NCBI RefSeq assembly: GCF_010093595.1
Contig: NW_022985464.1
Coordinates: 342,470 to 406,469, forward strand
Length of the DNA: 64,000 nucleotides
Source of the DNA: Mytilinidion resinicola
Lineage: Eukaryota; Ascomycota; Dothideomycetes; Mytilinidiales; Mytilinidiaceae
Reading direction: 5' to 3'
Under the pieces are notes generated by a model. That model searched no databases, was not told the origin of the DNA, and saw only the letters and a program-made list of their open reading frames with translations. The position numbers and the translations under genes are program-made. Shown in pieces: positions 1 to 11,011 of the stretch (positions are counted from its first letter, which is position 1; the number at the start of each line of letters is the position of its first letter).

Positions 1-674
1 TAATATCGACTGTAAGTATGTGAAAAGATTCGGTTTCTAGGCTGGTTACGAAGGATGGCATGTTTGCTTTTGGATGTCGAGGGTTAGTTTTGATTCTCTC
101 CGAAAAAAGGCGATTCCATATCACTATACGATAGTATATTGATTCCTAATTGCTCACAGCCGAGGCAAGTTCGTCTATAGTGGCCGATACGTGCGCCAAA
201 AATCCGACCCGAGTGTCCGGACTCCGATATGTAAATCCCAAACAAATCGTCGATCATCAAAGACATCTAAGCCCATTTGGGCCACCAGCACTACCCGTGC
301 CTCTAAGTTTCGTTCCCTATACGCCGGTGCTATTTGTGAGAGCTTCAGCCTTCGATGTTCCACTTTTCAAAGCTCCCACAGCGCTTTCCTTCCGCTTCGC
401 CTCTTACATCAATCGGCCGACCAGTTCAGAGACACAATACACGCTAAGTTATCTCGTCCGCCAGCCCCACCACATCGAGTAATGCAATGTCGGACTTCGT
501 TTCGCAAAATAGAGACTCCATCCAAGGTGACTTTGTTACGCCGCAGTACTTGTCTCGGTCATTTGAGCAATGCTGTAACCCCTAAATTTCAACGTACCTA
601 CGTCGATAATATCGTAGGAGTTCGTCTCTAAGTTTCTTCATTATTTCTCACATGCTTCATGCATCTCATGCCTT
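1..674. other. Gene-free left edge
   Basis: I recognise no gene here. Overlapping short frames on both strands have no family resemblance. The stretch leads into the PKS remnant and may hold its former promoter. Confidence 0.4.
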
Positions 675-3548
675 ATGGATCTTCCTACTCTCATCGTCTT
701 CGGGCCACAAACACCCTGGCCATCTGAAAAGTATCTCGAGCAGCTAAGAGCAACCCTACTTAACGATCCTCAACTCTCACCACTCGTTCGCGCCACTCGG
801 AATCTCCCAGATCTTTGGTTTTCATTGATCGACACCGAACCTAGCTTGGCAAAAACTCCTGCATTGGAGGATTTTGTCGAGCTTAGCAATTGGGTGGAAT
901 ATGGGCGCCTCAGCCGCAGAACAGAGGCTGCCCCAAATAGTCTCTTGACTCCACTGACTGTCATCATTCATGCCGTGCAGTATACCCAGTATTTCAGGCG
1001 AACCCGAAGTGACGTGTCTCAAATCGACTTATTAGAGAGCACATCACATGCCGGTATACAAGGACTATGCACAGGTTTTCTCACTGCTGCTGCCGTCGCC
1101 AGTTCGAATGATATCGACGACTTATTAGAGCATATCGCGGTAGTTCTGCGTCTCGCTGCCATCGTTGGAGTGTTTGTTAGTTTAAATGGCATATATGCAG
1201 AGTCGGCAAAGGAGACAACTTGCTTTGTGGCGCAGTGGGGCTCAGAACCTCAATACATGTCTCTTCTTGATGTACTTGAACAGTACCCTGCGGTATTTCG
1301 TCACTGCAAATATAACGACTTTTTCTAATCTTACCTCTACACAGGCATATGTATCCGTGGTCAAGGCATCAACACGGGTGACTATAACAACAGCAAAAGC
1401 AACTTATCCAGCCCTTTCGAAGACGCTTCGCACATCGGGCCTCATCATTAAAGAGATAGGACTCGAGGGACTTTTTTATCACCCTGACAATGAGCAGGCA
1501 TTGGCATCGGCTCTTCGACTATGCAACTCCAGAGCAGATCTGCAGCTTCCGACCGCTCGGGGGTTACTAGTGCCGCTGAGGTGCACCTCAGATTCCCAAG
1601 TCATCGTCGAGGGCTCTCTCCACGAAATTGCGATGAAATCTCTGTTGTGCGAACAGTCCAATTGGCGCCTTACCATTGCTGCAGCTACTTCGAAACTAGA
1701 CCTTGAAAATGATAAGCATGTGCTAGAATTTGGATTGGTTGACTGTATGCCTCATCAGTAGTTCAAAGATCTAATCTCCGAATCACTCTCCTGGATCACA
1801 TCGAGCATATCGAACAGACCCCGAACCTAGCAGCTACTTCACCACGATCAAGGGGAGACAGGTCAGTCAGACGCTTCCGAGCTGTTGCAATCCTTCCCAG
1901 CACATGCAATTGCCGTCACGGGGATGGCTTGTCGCTTTCCAGGAGCAGACTCCGTTGACGAATTTTGGGAGTTGCTCTGTGCCGGCACGTCTATGGTCTC
2001 GGATGTCCCTATAGATAGGTTTGCATCAAAAGGGTTACGTCGCTCTCCAGATGATACCAAAATGTTCGGAAACTTCCTCCACAATATCGATTCTTTCGAT
2101 CATAAGTTCTTCAAGATATCCCTACGAGAAGCGTCATCGATGGGTCCTCAACAGCGACTCTGCTTAGAAGTTGCTTACCAGGCTATGGAATCCTCTGGGT
2201 ATTTTACAGGCCAAGTCAACGCACCCTCCGTGGGATGCTATCTTGGAGTCGGCTCTGTGGATTATCAGGAGAACATCGGGTCCTATGCACCTAATGCGTT
2301 TTCGGCCCTCGGCAGCCTGAGGGCGTTCATCAGTGGCAAGATAAGCCATTATTTTGGCTGGACTGGACCTTCAATTACTTTCGACACAGCCTGCTCGTCA
2401 TCATTAGTTGCCATTCATTCTGCGTGTAAAGCACTCAATGCTGGTGAGTGCTCCGCAGCCTTAGCTGGTGGCGTCAACGCTATTACCAATCCTACTTTGT
2501 TTTAGAATCTGGGTGCGGCATCATTCCTCAGCCCAACGGGGGCATCCAAGGCCTTTGATGCTTCCGCAGACGGATGCTGCCGTGGAGAAGGCTGTGGTCT
2601 CGTGGTTTTGAAAAGACTTCAAGACGCTATTGCCACCGGAGAACCCATCCTCGGTGTTATCAGCGGGTTTGCAGTCAATCAAGGCAGCAACACCACACCT
2701 ATAACAGTGCCAGATCCAGAATCTCAAACGACGCTCTACCGGACAGTACTTTCACTGGCGGGTGTTTCTCTCAACGACGTTAACTACGTTGAGGCGCATG
2801 GCACTGGAACGCCTCGTAAGGATCCAATCGAGTGCAATATCATTCGACAAGTATTTGGAGGCCCTCAAAGAGCGCAAAACCTTCGCTTCGGATCTGTGAA
2901 AGGCAACATCGGCCACTTAGAGGCCGCTTCTGGTGCCGCGGGCCTCATCAAACCACTGTTGATGATAATCAAACCACTGTTGATGATACAGAAAGGATCG
3001 ATACCTAAGCAAGCCGGGTTCCAGTTATTGAACCCGCAAATCACGCCTCCTTTGTCACACGATAAAATGGAAATTCCTCTGGAGACTCTTGCTTGGGACA
3101 CGGACTATCGTGCTATTTGCGTCAACAACTATGGCGCTGCCGGAAGCAATGCGGCCTTATTAGTACCGCAACTACCTACTCATGCCGTTTTAAACCGCGA
3201 CCAGAGGAAGTCGCTGCCCTCGAAACATATCTTCCAATTAATCAGCACATTCTCCAAATTCCCTAATCTCGTCTGCCACTGCACTTACGGAATCTTATTA
3301 CCAGTAGTTGCTTGCCTCTACCGGGGGTCTGAGAAAGATAGTGATCTACTTGCGGACTTGTGCGTGGAAGCACTCTCATCGAAATTCATACACACTGACC
3401 TTCGAGGCCTCTACAATATCAGGCTTCCATGGCCAGCTCGAGGAAGCCATCTCTGGCAGGATCCGGCCAATTTCTAGGCTCGAAAAGGTCACAAAATCCG
3501 TAATCCTTTGCTTTGGAGGTCAGATCAGTGCTACCATTGAATTGGTGA
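675..3548 (+). pseudogene. Broken non-reducing polyketide synthase (SAT-KS-start of AT)
   Basis: N-terminal part of a fungal non-reducing iterative type I PKS. The SAT (starter-unit acyltransferase) domain starts at the ATG at 675. It has the GxCxG motif (GLCTG, Cys at residue 132) and continues over a normal intron (1293-1344, GTATTT...ACACAG) to about 1760. The KS domain (about 1888-3170) has the active-site DTACSSS, the HGTGT and the GNIGH motifs, so its catalytic residues are all present. Inactivating lesions: in-frame TAG codons at 1759, 1828 and 2503 (the last sits where KS domains have Gln before the NLG/FLSPTG motif), a frameshift at about 3361-3395, and loss of everything after the opening CFGGQ strand of the acyltransferase. 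Product-template, ACP and thioesterase domains are absent. TAG in place of CAG fits C-to-T RIP mutation (inference). A full NR-PKS is roughly 2,000 residues; about 950 remain. Confidence 0.88.
2947..2988 (+). repeat. Perfect 21-bp tandem duplication in the KS domain
   Basis: Two identical 21-bp copies (2947-2967 and 2968-2988) duplicate seven residues (IKPLLMI), where KS domains normally have one copy after the GNIGH...GLIK motif. It keeps frame but lengthens a conserved helix. Confidence 0.95.
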
Positions 3549-3956
3549 ATGGCGCCGAGGGATGCGCGGGCGAGGATCGCGCTGCATATGAATTGGAAGG
3601 GGCAGACGTTGCCTGTGCTAACAGGGCGTCTTGGTGTGACGGAAAGGTCGAGCAAGATGCCGATGTTTGCGCAGCCTGAGGCCGGGGAGATCGTGCCGAT
3701 TAGTCCGCGGGCGCAGATAGAGCAGGGAGCGTACCGCACGCCTACGTTTCTGGTGCATGGGACGGGGGATGACTTGATTCCGTGGCGGCAGACGCAGGGG
3801 ACGTACGAGGCGCTGGTTGAGCGGGGCGTGCCTGCTGGCGTGAGGATAGTGGAGGGGGCGGAGCATTTGTTTGATCTGAGGGAGAGGGGGAATAAGAATT
3901 GGAGTGTTGTTAGAGAGGCGTATGGGTGGTTGGTGGAGCGGTTGGGGGATGCTTGA
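3549..3956 (+). pseudogene. C-terminal fragment of an alpha/beta hydrolase
   Basis: The 135-residue frame ends like a fungal alpha/beta hydrolase of the prolyl-oligopeptidase/esterase type. It has a TPTFLVHGTGDD strand with the acid of the triad, and GAEHLF with the catalytic His. The N-terminal half with the GxSxG nucleophile elbow is missing, so it is a fragment. It follows the PKS remnant without a gap, on the same strand but in another frame, and is clearly more GC-rich with G-ending codons. Hydrolases of this type occur near PKS genes, so it may come from the same former cluster; alternatively it was joined by a deletion. Confidence 0.6.
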
Positions 3957-4192
3957 TTCCAAGTCGGCGTTTCATAGATTTTACTTTGCATGGTGATGAT
4001 ATAGACGATTTTTGATATGAGACTTTTTCGTTTTCAAAGTGCTGATAAAGCTATGAAGTTGGGTATCGTTGACGTATGAACCGATTCCGCCAGCTTTTGA
4101 AAAGATCCAACGCCGCCGCTGTGCAGATGCATATGCAAGTGAGACTAAGCAATAGAAACAAAACTGGGTCCTCATGTCAGCTTGGAAGCACA

Positions 4193-5508
4193 CTATGACT
4201 GCGAAGCAGTGAGCAAGTCGTTGATCTCGTTGCTGACCTCCGTGGTGTCGACATCTGTGGCGTCAATGTCCATAGAATCGACAGGAGCATCGTTGGGGGC
4301 CTGCGTCTCCTCGGCCATTTCCTCATCTTGACCCTCTTCTTCGTCTTCTGTATCAGAAAGCTCGAGAGCGTTCATTTGCTTCCGAGTGAGAGGCTTCTTT
4401 TTGCTGTTCTTGTCGGTATGGTCGACTCTAGGTGCGCTGATGATCTCGAGGTACTCTTCGTTGTTCATGACAGAGTGAAGTTTTGGCGCCGCTTTGATGT
4501 CTTGTACGAAGAGCTTCTCGCGGTATGCTGAATACGCTTCTGCAGACTGTGGTAGTCAGCATCTGACTAGTGAGCCAGAGCAGTCATAGGGATCTTACAT
4601 CTTCGTCGTGATACCGGAGCTTCATCCATTTCTCTTCAGCAGCAGCCTTTAGGAGCTGCTTGGTAGAGGCCATATCCTTGTTTTCCAAATCCGAATTCTT
4701 CAACTGTATCTGAACAGCTCTAGGACCGCTCTGCTTATTGGGATTGGCGGCGTCACTTTCGGCGCGACGTGCGGCCTGCTCTTGCTGCATCAAGGCGTCC
4801 AGATGATGGAACTGCGGTCGCATTTGAACAATGCCGCTAAGCTTTGTGAGATGGAGCTCCTCTGCCATATGGTTAGCCAACTCGCGCTCCGCTTGAAAGA
4901 TTCGAGCATTACATACTTCCTCGGAACGCTCCGACCATGTACTTTGGCTCGCCTTCTTCCTGCTTGAGAATCTGCCCTCCCAGCGTCTGCTTGTTCAGGA
5001 CATGTCCCTTTTCGTTTGCATCGTCGAATCTGTAGAGCAGCTCCTTAAGCTCCTCGTCCTCATCATCATCTTTTTTCTCTTTCGCAGGTTCTGCAGTGGC
5101 AGTTCGTCCCCTCGCAGTACCACCGCCCCTCGCACCACCCCTCGCAAGACCACCCCTGGCAAGGCCGGTCCTAACCTGCGGACGCTCGAATCCAGCAGTG
5201 ACACCGAAAGCAGTCTGGCCATCCTCTTTCGCTTTTCGGAGAGACTCGCCCCATTTGACCCCGTTCAGTCTGTTGAAGTTCATGTGGACGTTGACCGGGA
5301 CATCCACTTCGATGAAGCCGGATTCTTGCTTCATGCGCAGCTCGAGGGGGCACATGTCATGACGCTCGTTGTAGGGCTGTTCTTTTGCGCGGTTCAGGTA
5401 TTGTAGAAGGTAGGTCTCTTCTTCTAGGTCGGGGGTGAGGAAGACGTCGTACTCGGCGATGACTGGGTCGACCTCTTCGAAATCGGTAGCAGCGGCTGGG
5501 AGAGACAT
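4193..5508 (-). CDS. RPC37: RNA polymerase III subunit Rpc37/RPC5
   Basis: Subunit of RNA polymerase III (nucleus); in yeast it pairs with Rpc53 in initiation, termination and re-initiation. Three exons: 5508-4917, 4861-4599, 4546-4193. The introns are 55 and 52 nt (GTATGT...GCTAAC...CAG and GTAAGA...CTGAC...CAG). Product 402 aa. Family features: EYDVFLTPDLE near the N-terminus, the MCPLELRMKQ segment, the conserved GAFRGKELHLTKLSGIVQMRP stretch formed across intron 1, and an acidic C-terminal tail. An Arg/Gly-Ala-rich linker (about residues 110-140) is low complexity. An upstream ATG at 5571 cannot be spliced in frame, so 5508 was chosen. Divergent from eIF1A. Confidence 0.9.
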
Positions 5509-6027
5509 CGAGTCAGTACTTCTGAGGAGTTCCTGTATAGAGGAAATGGAAATTGTGTCTTACGAGCCATGGTGTTTGAGAGCTGTGAGCTCGATGAGTC
5601 GGTGCCAAAAAAAAGTTGCAATGCCTACCCCGCCAGCAGGCCACAGGGTTCGAGGAGTAGAATTGAAAAGACTGCGACTTGCTAGATCGAGTGCTCTCCC
5701 AGATACTCGCAATAGCTGGTGGTATCCGCGGTCATGACATGTGTGCGTATGCGAGGGGTTGAGCTGGATGCAGCGAACAATACCTTGGCACCTTGGGAAC
5801 GTGAAAGACGAACCTTGGAACAGCCGCCTTCCCGCTCTCGGCTAAGCGCGAAGCCCCACACAGCCCCACACAGCCCACCAAACCAGCGGCGTGCCAGCAA
5901 ATAAATACAGGCCATCTCCGAGTCACCACCGCCACCCTCACTACACCACTCTTCCCGCACACAAATACCCCCCAGAGACGAAGACGTCGCACTAAAACAC
6001 TAGAAGCACTCACCACCGAAAGCCGCT
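5509..6027. promoter_or_regulatory. Divergent RPC37 / eIF1A intergenic region
   Basis: 519 bp between two divergently transcribed starts. C-rich, pyrimidine-biased sequence runs into the eIF1A start. No coding frame recognised; it must hold both promoters. Confidence 0.5.
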
Positions 6028-6678
6028 ATGCCAAAGAACAAGGGAAAAGTACGTCCCCCGCCATCTCGCCAGCCCCACCACCCCGCTCCAGCAACCATCT
6101 CCGGCTAACAGACTCGCTCTATAGGGAGGCAAGAACAGGAGAAGGGGCAAGAACGAGAACGATAACGAGAAGCGCGAACTCACCTTCAAGGAAGACGGCC
6201 AAGGTACGCCTCGCTCCTCTTTCACCGTCCTCATGTACCCCTCATACCCCTCCTCTACGAAACATCCTCCGACACGCCACAAAGACCCAAGAACATATCC
6301 TGACAATATCCGCCAGAATACGCCCAGGTAATAAAGATGCTGGGCAACGGCCGCCTCGAAGCCCAGTGCTTCGATGGCGCCCGCCGCCTCGCCCACATCC
6401 GCGGCAAGCTGCGCAAGAAAGTGTGGATCAACCAGGGCGACATCATCCTGCTGTCGCTGCGCGACTACCAAGATGAGAAGGGCGACGTCATCCTCAAGTA
6501 CACGGCCGACGAGGCGCGCTCGCTCAAGGCGTACGGCGAGCTGCCCGAGAACGCCAAGATCAACGAGACGGACACGTACGGCGACCAGGGCGACGAGGGT
6601 ATCGGCTTCGAGTTTGACGAGGACCGGGACGACAGCGACTCGGGCGACGGCAAGGAGATTGATGTCGATGATATTTGA
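6028..6678 (+). CDS. TIF11: Translation initiation factor eIF1A
   Basis: eIF1A binds the 40S A site and promotes scanning and start-codon selection. Three exons (6028-6048, 6125-6203, 6317-6678) give 153 aa, the usual size. The basic N-terminal tail ([18 protein letters not shown]) is built across intron 1. The S1/OB fold follows ([12 protein letters not shown], then [12 protein letters not shown] and [13 protein letters not shown]). The acidic C-terminal tail ends in DVDDI, the eIF5B-contact motif. The first exon is only 21 nt. Head-to-head with RPC37. Confidence 0.97.
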
Positions 6679-7290
6679 AGCGGCGGCTGGAGGGCCTTTC
6701 TTTGGGTGGGCGGACGGGCGTCTGGCTTGCGCGTTGCTACTGCTACCTAGCTTACATTATGAATGATGGGAGATGAGCGCTGCTAACGGCGTGAGTGAGC
6801 TGAGCCGCTTCGGGCTGCCTTCGGTGCTGAGACTTGTGCACCACGCAAAGAGGCAGGCTTGGGGGTGCACGCTACATCTGTGTGCTAGAGGGTAGAATGC
6901 TGGAGACGCTCCGGGGGGTGGGTTATCGATACTTCAAAAAAAGCATTCAAAGACCTGGGTATTTGTAACTGTTGGTTCATTCATCGAAGTCGTGACCAAT
7001 ACACATGCTATGAACTTTTCCAATGCAAGAACGCTGAATGAAGGAGGGGCTTCTGTGAATGGACTGGGCGCCTTTTCCTTTTGCAGCCTTGAAAATGCCA
7101 GATAATGAATGCCAACAACGCCAGTCGCTAAGATACATAACCCAGAAAACAAAATAGGGAGAATACGGCATCGGTAATGCCTCGACTTGAAAGCTCAGAA
7201 GCGATGAACTCACTCCAAACGGCGACCATATCCTGAGCAATACGCTCAAATCGCAGACCTTCCAAATCAAACCTTCAACTACACCCTCGA
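6679..7290. other. Convergent 3' intergenic region, eIF1A / SURF6
   Basis: 612 bp between two gene ends. No coding frame, RNA gene or repeat recognised; it must contain both 3' UTRs. Confidence 0.5.
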
Positions 7291-8289
7291 TCATTTCGCC
7301 TTCGACCTGAAGCTCCCCTCAAAGCCTGGCCTCTTGACCTTCTTCGCTGGCTTCTTCACTTTGGAACTCTTCACCTTGTTCTTCTTGTCTTTCTTGCCGT
7401 CTCTCCGCTTCTGCAGATTAGCCTCGCGCTTCTTCTGCCTCATTTCCTTGCCATGCTGCACGCCTTCCAGTCGCTCATTCCATTCCTTCTCACTCTTTAG
7501 CTTCGTCTTCTTCTTCCGCTTGAGCGTCTTCAGCAGCAACGACTCATCATCTCTCACCTTCTCACCATGCGCCTTCTTCTTGGCATTCAACCACGCATCC
7601 TTCTCCACAATCTCCGCCTTCTTCTCCTCATCCAGCCCATTAATCCTCGCACGCTTCTTCTTCGCAGCCTCCAGCGCCGTCCTCGGATCACTCGGCCCCT
7701 TCCGCTTCTTCGACGCCACCAACCCCGACAACTTCGAATCAACCTGCTGCCCATCATCGAACGCGACGCGCCCAAACGAGAAATTGAAACTGTTCTCCAG
7801 CGGCCGCGACGCAAAGATATCAGGCGTCACGAGCCCCGACGGCGAGCCGGATCCGCGCATGCGCTCCAGCTCGGCCTCGGCTTCTAACCGCTTCTCCTCT
7901 TCCCGCGCGACCTTCTTCGCCGCTTTCTTCTTCTCCTGCATCTCCTCCTGCTTTTTCCGCCGTGCCTCGATCAGCTCCTGCCGGTTCTTGGCGGGGCGGC
8001 CGTCGGGGCCGTCGGCTTTGCGGGCGGCGCGGAGGGCTTTGATCTTGGCTTCGAGCTTTGCGAGGGCTTCGGCGCGCGCGTTCGAGTCTGGCTTTGGTGC
8101 CTTCTTTGGTTTGGGTTCTGGTTGTTCTGTTTGCGCTGTCTGCTCTGTTTCTGGTGCTGGAGAGGGCGGGACGATCGAGGATGAGGAGGATGCTGTTGCG
8201 ATTGCGGATGCGGTTGAAGCGGGTGAGGCGGGAGGTGGTGTGGCGGAAGAGGTCGCGCTCCGTGGAGCTGGGAGTGTGTCGGCGCCCAT
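7291..8289 (-). CDS. RRP14: SURF6/Rrp14 family nucleolar protein
   Basis: Nucleolar RNA-binding protein needed for pre-rRNA processing and 60S (also 40S) assembly. From the ATG at 8289 the product is 332 aa. A Ser/Ala/Pro-rich leader (residues 1-65) precedes a long Lys/Arg/Glu coiled-coil domain containing the SURF6 signature: NSFNFSFGRVAF, a KKKRARINGLDEEKK segment, WLNAKKKAHGEK and KEWNERLEGV. It ends in a very basic tail. The separate Rrp14 N-terminal domain usual in fungi is not visible. The frame stays open upstream to 8688, but that part is low complexity and lies in the shared promoter with VMA12, so I did not include it. An upstream exon cannot be excluded. Confidence 0.85.
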   Translation of the reverse strand: MGADTLPAPRSATSSATPPPASPASTASAIATASSSSSIVPPSPAPETEQTAQTEQPEPKPKKAPKPDSNARAEALAKLEAKIKALRAARKADGPDGRPAKNRQELIEARRKKQEEMQEKKKAAKKVAREEEKRLEAEAELERMRGSGSPSGLVTPDIFASRPLENSFNFSFGRVAFDDGQQVDSKLSGLVASKKRKGPSDPRTALEAAKKKRARINGLDEEKKAEIVEKDAWLNAKKKAHGEKVRDDESLLLKTLKRKKKTKLKSEKEWNERLEGVQHGKEMRQKKREANLQKRRDGKKDKKNKVKSSKVKKPAKKVKRPGFEGSFRSKAK

Positions 8290-8705
8290 TGTGTCTCCTC
8301 CAAGGATGGCTGGCCTTGGAGTGGAGAGATTGCTGGTAGAGGTTGTGCTACGCACGTGTGGGTCGTGCGGGAGGCGTGGAGGCGAGGTCGTTGTGGGACG
8401 TGTTCTCGTACGCAATGTTTTGTGTAGTCTGATGGTTGCTGTCAATGGATACAGGAGACGAGTGTAGGGTTTTTTGAGTGTCGGGAGAGGAATATGGAAG
8501 CGGATGTGCGAGAGGAATAGAGGATGGAGTGCAGAGTTGACGATGGCGGGCAAAGTGAGAAGCTGTGGGCGAGAATTTCGAGGGCCCGTGCTGCACGCTA
8601 AAGTCGGCACATCGACCCGAGTCGGACCCTCCCTCACGCAGCTTGACAGCTCTGCACAACTCGAACTCGACTCAACCACAAACGACATACAATATAGCAG
8701 GCAGC
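8290..8705. promoter_or_regulatory. Divergent SURF6 / VMA12 promoter region
   Basis: 416 bp between divergent starts. Open frames here are compositional. Both 5' UTRs are expected inside. Confidence 0.45.
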
Positions 8706-9550
8706 ATGGTCCTCCTTACGATGACCACCGAGGCTGTCTCAGCCCTCGAAGCACTACAAAAAATAGTACCAGACGAGCTCCAAAAGCTCCGACTACCCTC
8801 CGAGCCCTCTCTCAATACACCAGCACCAGGCAACCCAATATCCCACAGCCAACTCGTCGACCTCTCCAAGCTCCTCAAAACCCACAACCCCTCAAACACG
8901 CCCACAAGCCACCTCAACAGCCTCCTCCGCGGCTCAAAAGTCTACATCCCACCCCCACCACCAAAGAAAGAACCCGTAAGCCCCCAAGCTCCCCAGACCT
9001 CCCAGAGCCTCACTAACACCCACCCCAGACCTCCGAATACAAAGCCCTCATGGCCCGCCTCCGCGCCGCCGAAGAATACCGCCTCTACGCCCAAATGACC
9101 AACCCCGTCCTCCCTGCCACCGCCGCCCCCCTCTCCCACTTCTCCACCCCCGCCGACCTCGCCGCCGCCGCGGCCGACGATGTGGACGAGGTCACGTATG
9201 CGGACGTGCACCGGCAGATGATCCTGATCATCAACGTGCTGGTGTCGATTATCGCGACGAGCGTGTTCATCTGGGTGGCGGCGCGGCATTGGAGCGCGCC
9301 GAAGCGGCTGGGGCTGAGCATGGGCGGGAGCGGGCTGGTGGCGGTGGCGGAGGTGGTGATTTATGCGGGGTATGTGGGGAGGATTACGGAGGCGAAGAAG
9401 GTGGAGCGGGGGAGGAGGGAGGTCAAGGAGGTGGTGGAGACGTGGGTGATTGAGAAGGGGAGGGGGGGAAAGAGGGAGGGTTTGGTGGATGTTACGTCTG
9501 GGAAGAGTGGTGCTAGAGTGGAAGATGGGGTTAGGCAGAGGAGAATATAA
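8706..9550 (+). CDS. VMA12: V-ATPase assembly factor Vma12/TMEM199-like
   Basis: ER membrane protein that, with Vma22, assembles the V0 sector of the vacuolar H+-ATPase. Two exons (8706-8975, 9029-9550) give 263 aa. The N-terminal cytosolic part contains SLLRGSKVYIPPPPPKKEP before the 53-nt intron and SEYKALMARLRAAEEYRLYA after it, the conserved Vma12 motif. Two hydrophobic helices follow (about residues 150-172 and 184-205), then a basic C-terminal tail. A second in-frame Met lies 15 nt downstream of the chosen start. Third codon positions switch from C-rich to G-rich midway. Divergent from SURF6. Confidence 0.88.
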
Positions 9551-10280
9551 CAAGATGTTCCTGGTGTCCTAAAGTTTGCAATGTGGGATAGAGGTGTGCT
9601 TGTGTGATTGTATGATGGGATGGCGCAGTCAAAAAGAAGAGTAGGCTGAGAAGACAGGCAAAGAACAAATTATCATGGAGTTTGACGTACGACTGGGAAC
9701 TACGACACGATTGTTGACTTGGGCCTCGATCACGTGCCTTCGAGGAACGGAGCAGATTCGAGGGTCATGGTAAGCAGTGTGCAAACAGCTTTGAATTTGC
9801 TGAGAGTGTTGCAGTGTACAAGGTACAGAGGTACATTGCGTGTACAGCTTGGGTAGCACGTACACCTTGCTCTAGATGTCAGAAGTATGAATGCTTCGAT
9901 CCCTTCCGCTGCGCATCCGACAGTGGAGAACCTGAAGTAAGGTGACGCATAATTGATGAAACCTTCAGTCTCATAACCCTAGCGCTACACTACAGCTTCG
10001 AGTTGGAAGTCTTCGATATATTCACAAGAGTCTGGATGAGATGCAAGCTTGTTGACTTGACCGACTGTTATACCCTAGTGAATGTCAAGCAATCGCCAGA
10101 AAACTACCTGGCTTGACCAGAGTTGCACATAGAGTTACAGAGACTATAGTGCATACTCTCTTCACGTCGTGAACTAGCGCGGAAACGGAATTGATCATGT
10201 TAAACCTTTTTCTACTTTCAACCGGCTTGAAGATTAATTGGCTAGAAGATTTTCTATTTCCCTTTAAACCTGGTTCCAGT

Positions 10281-10524
10281 TTCGCGCTAAGCCACCGGAC
10301 GTAAAGAGATGCTGTACAGGACCTAGATGCGTCCGACGAACGAGCGCGGAAATCAATCCACGAAAGTCAGCTGCAAAAGGGGGATAATCTGTACTGTGCT
10401 TTTAGCAGTTCCGCTCAGCCTCGGTAAGAATTAGTCCAGCAAAGGCCTCCTCCGTTCCAATACCACCTATTTCGCCTGTGGCCTCATGTCCGCGCTAGTT
10501 CACCGGACGCATCCAGGTCCTGTA
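10281..10524. repeat. Inverted-repeat cluster, probable MITE/TIR remnant
   Basis: A 36-bp arm at 10315-10350 matches the reverse complement of 10489-10524 at 32 of 36 positions. A related copy of the GCGCTA...CACCGGACG core is at 10281-10301 (direct orientation) and a further partial one near 10168-10188 (inverse orientation). Alternating orientation around non-coding DNA is typical of short terminal-inverted-repeat elements. No target duplication was identified. Confidence 0.6.
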
Positions 10525-10944
10525 AACTCCAGACGTGATGCCAGGGTTCATCAAAAAATACATTTTATAACTCCAATGAGCGGACTCCCCAGGATTACCA
10601 AGCTAGAAGATAAGTCCGCCTTTTTCTCATTCGCTTTCTCGTTAGAGCCTGCCACTACACCAAGCCTTTCTAGGCCGATCCACTAAAAGGCCCGAAGAAC
10701 TTCAACGACATTTCCGTTTCCAGTTATATCCGGCGAAGAGTCGTTTTAAAGGCTGCCTTGTAGCTAAGATCATTTCTAAATAAGTTGGAATTTTCCTTTA
10801 TAAACCCCTCAGTCCGTCCTCTAAAGACGGACATCCAAAACGTCACCTCTACTCTACAGCTCTCAACTCCAGCCCGCTCATTACGTACCACTTCCCTTCA
10901 ATCACACCTTCATCCAATCTCCAAAAAGAAAACCAACCCCAACC

Positions 10945-10980
10945 CCATCTCCATCTCCATCTCCATCTCCATCTCCATCT
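10945..10980 (+). repeat. (CCATCT)6 microsatellite
   Basis: Six perfect CCATCT units, followed by one imperfect unit, 31 bp upstream of the ICMT-like start codon. Probably in its 5' UTR. Confidence 0.95.
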
Positions 10981-11011
10981 CCATATCACACCTCTCCTCA
11001 AACTCTCCACC

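Larger units (their letters stand above)
9551..11011. other. 1.46-kb intergenic region with degenerate inverted repeats
   Basis: No gene recognised. The centre (about 10,160-10,530) holds related inverted repeats (separate entry). The 3' end has a hexanucleotide array in the ICMT-like gene's leader. A short open frame at 10,486-10,686 overlaps the repeats and resembles nothing I know. Confidence 0.5.

Noticed and set aside
1186..1344. Apparent frameshift in the SAT domain
   Set aside because: A normal 52-nt intron (1293-1344) joins EQYPA to AYVSVV in frame, so it is not a lesion.
5509..5621. Upstream ATG (5571) with a candidate intron before RPC37
   Set aside because: None of the possible acceptors brings it into frame; one option hits a stop at once. 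The ATG at 5508 was kept.
7334..8467. Long forward frame opposite SURF6
   Set aside because: It is the antisense of a Lys/Glu-rich protein, which yields Phe/Ser-rich open frames; the reverse strand has the recognised domain.
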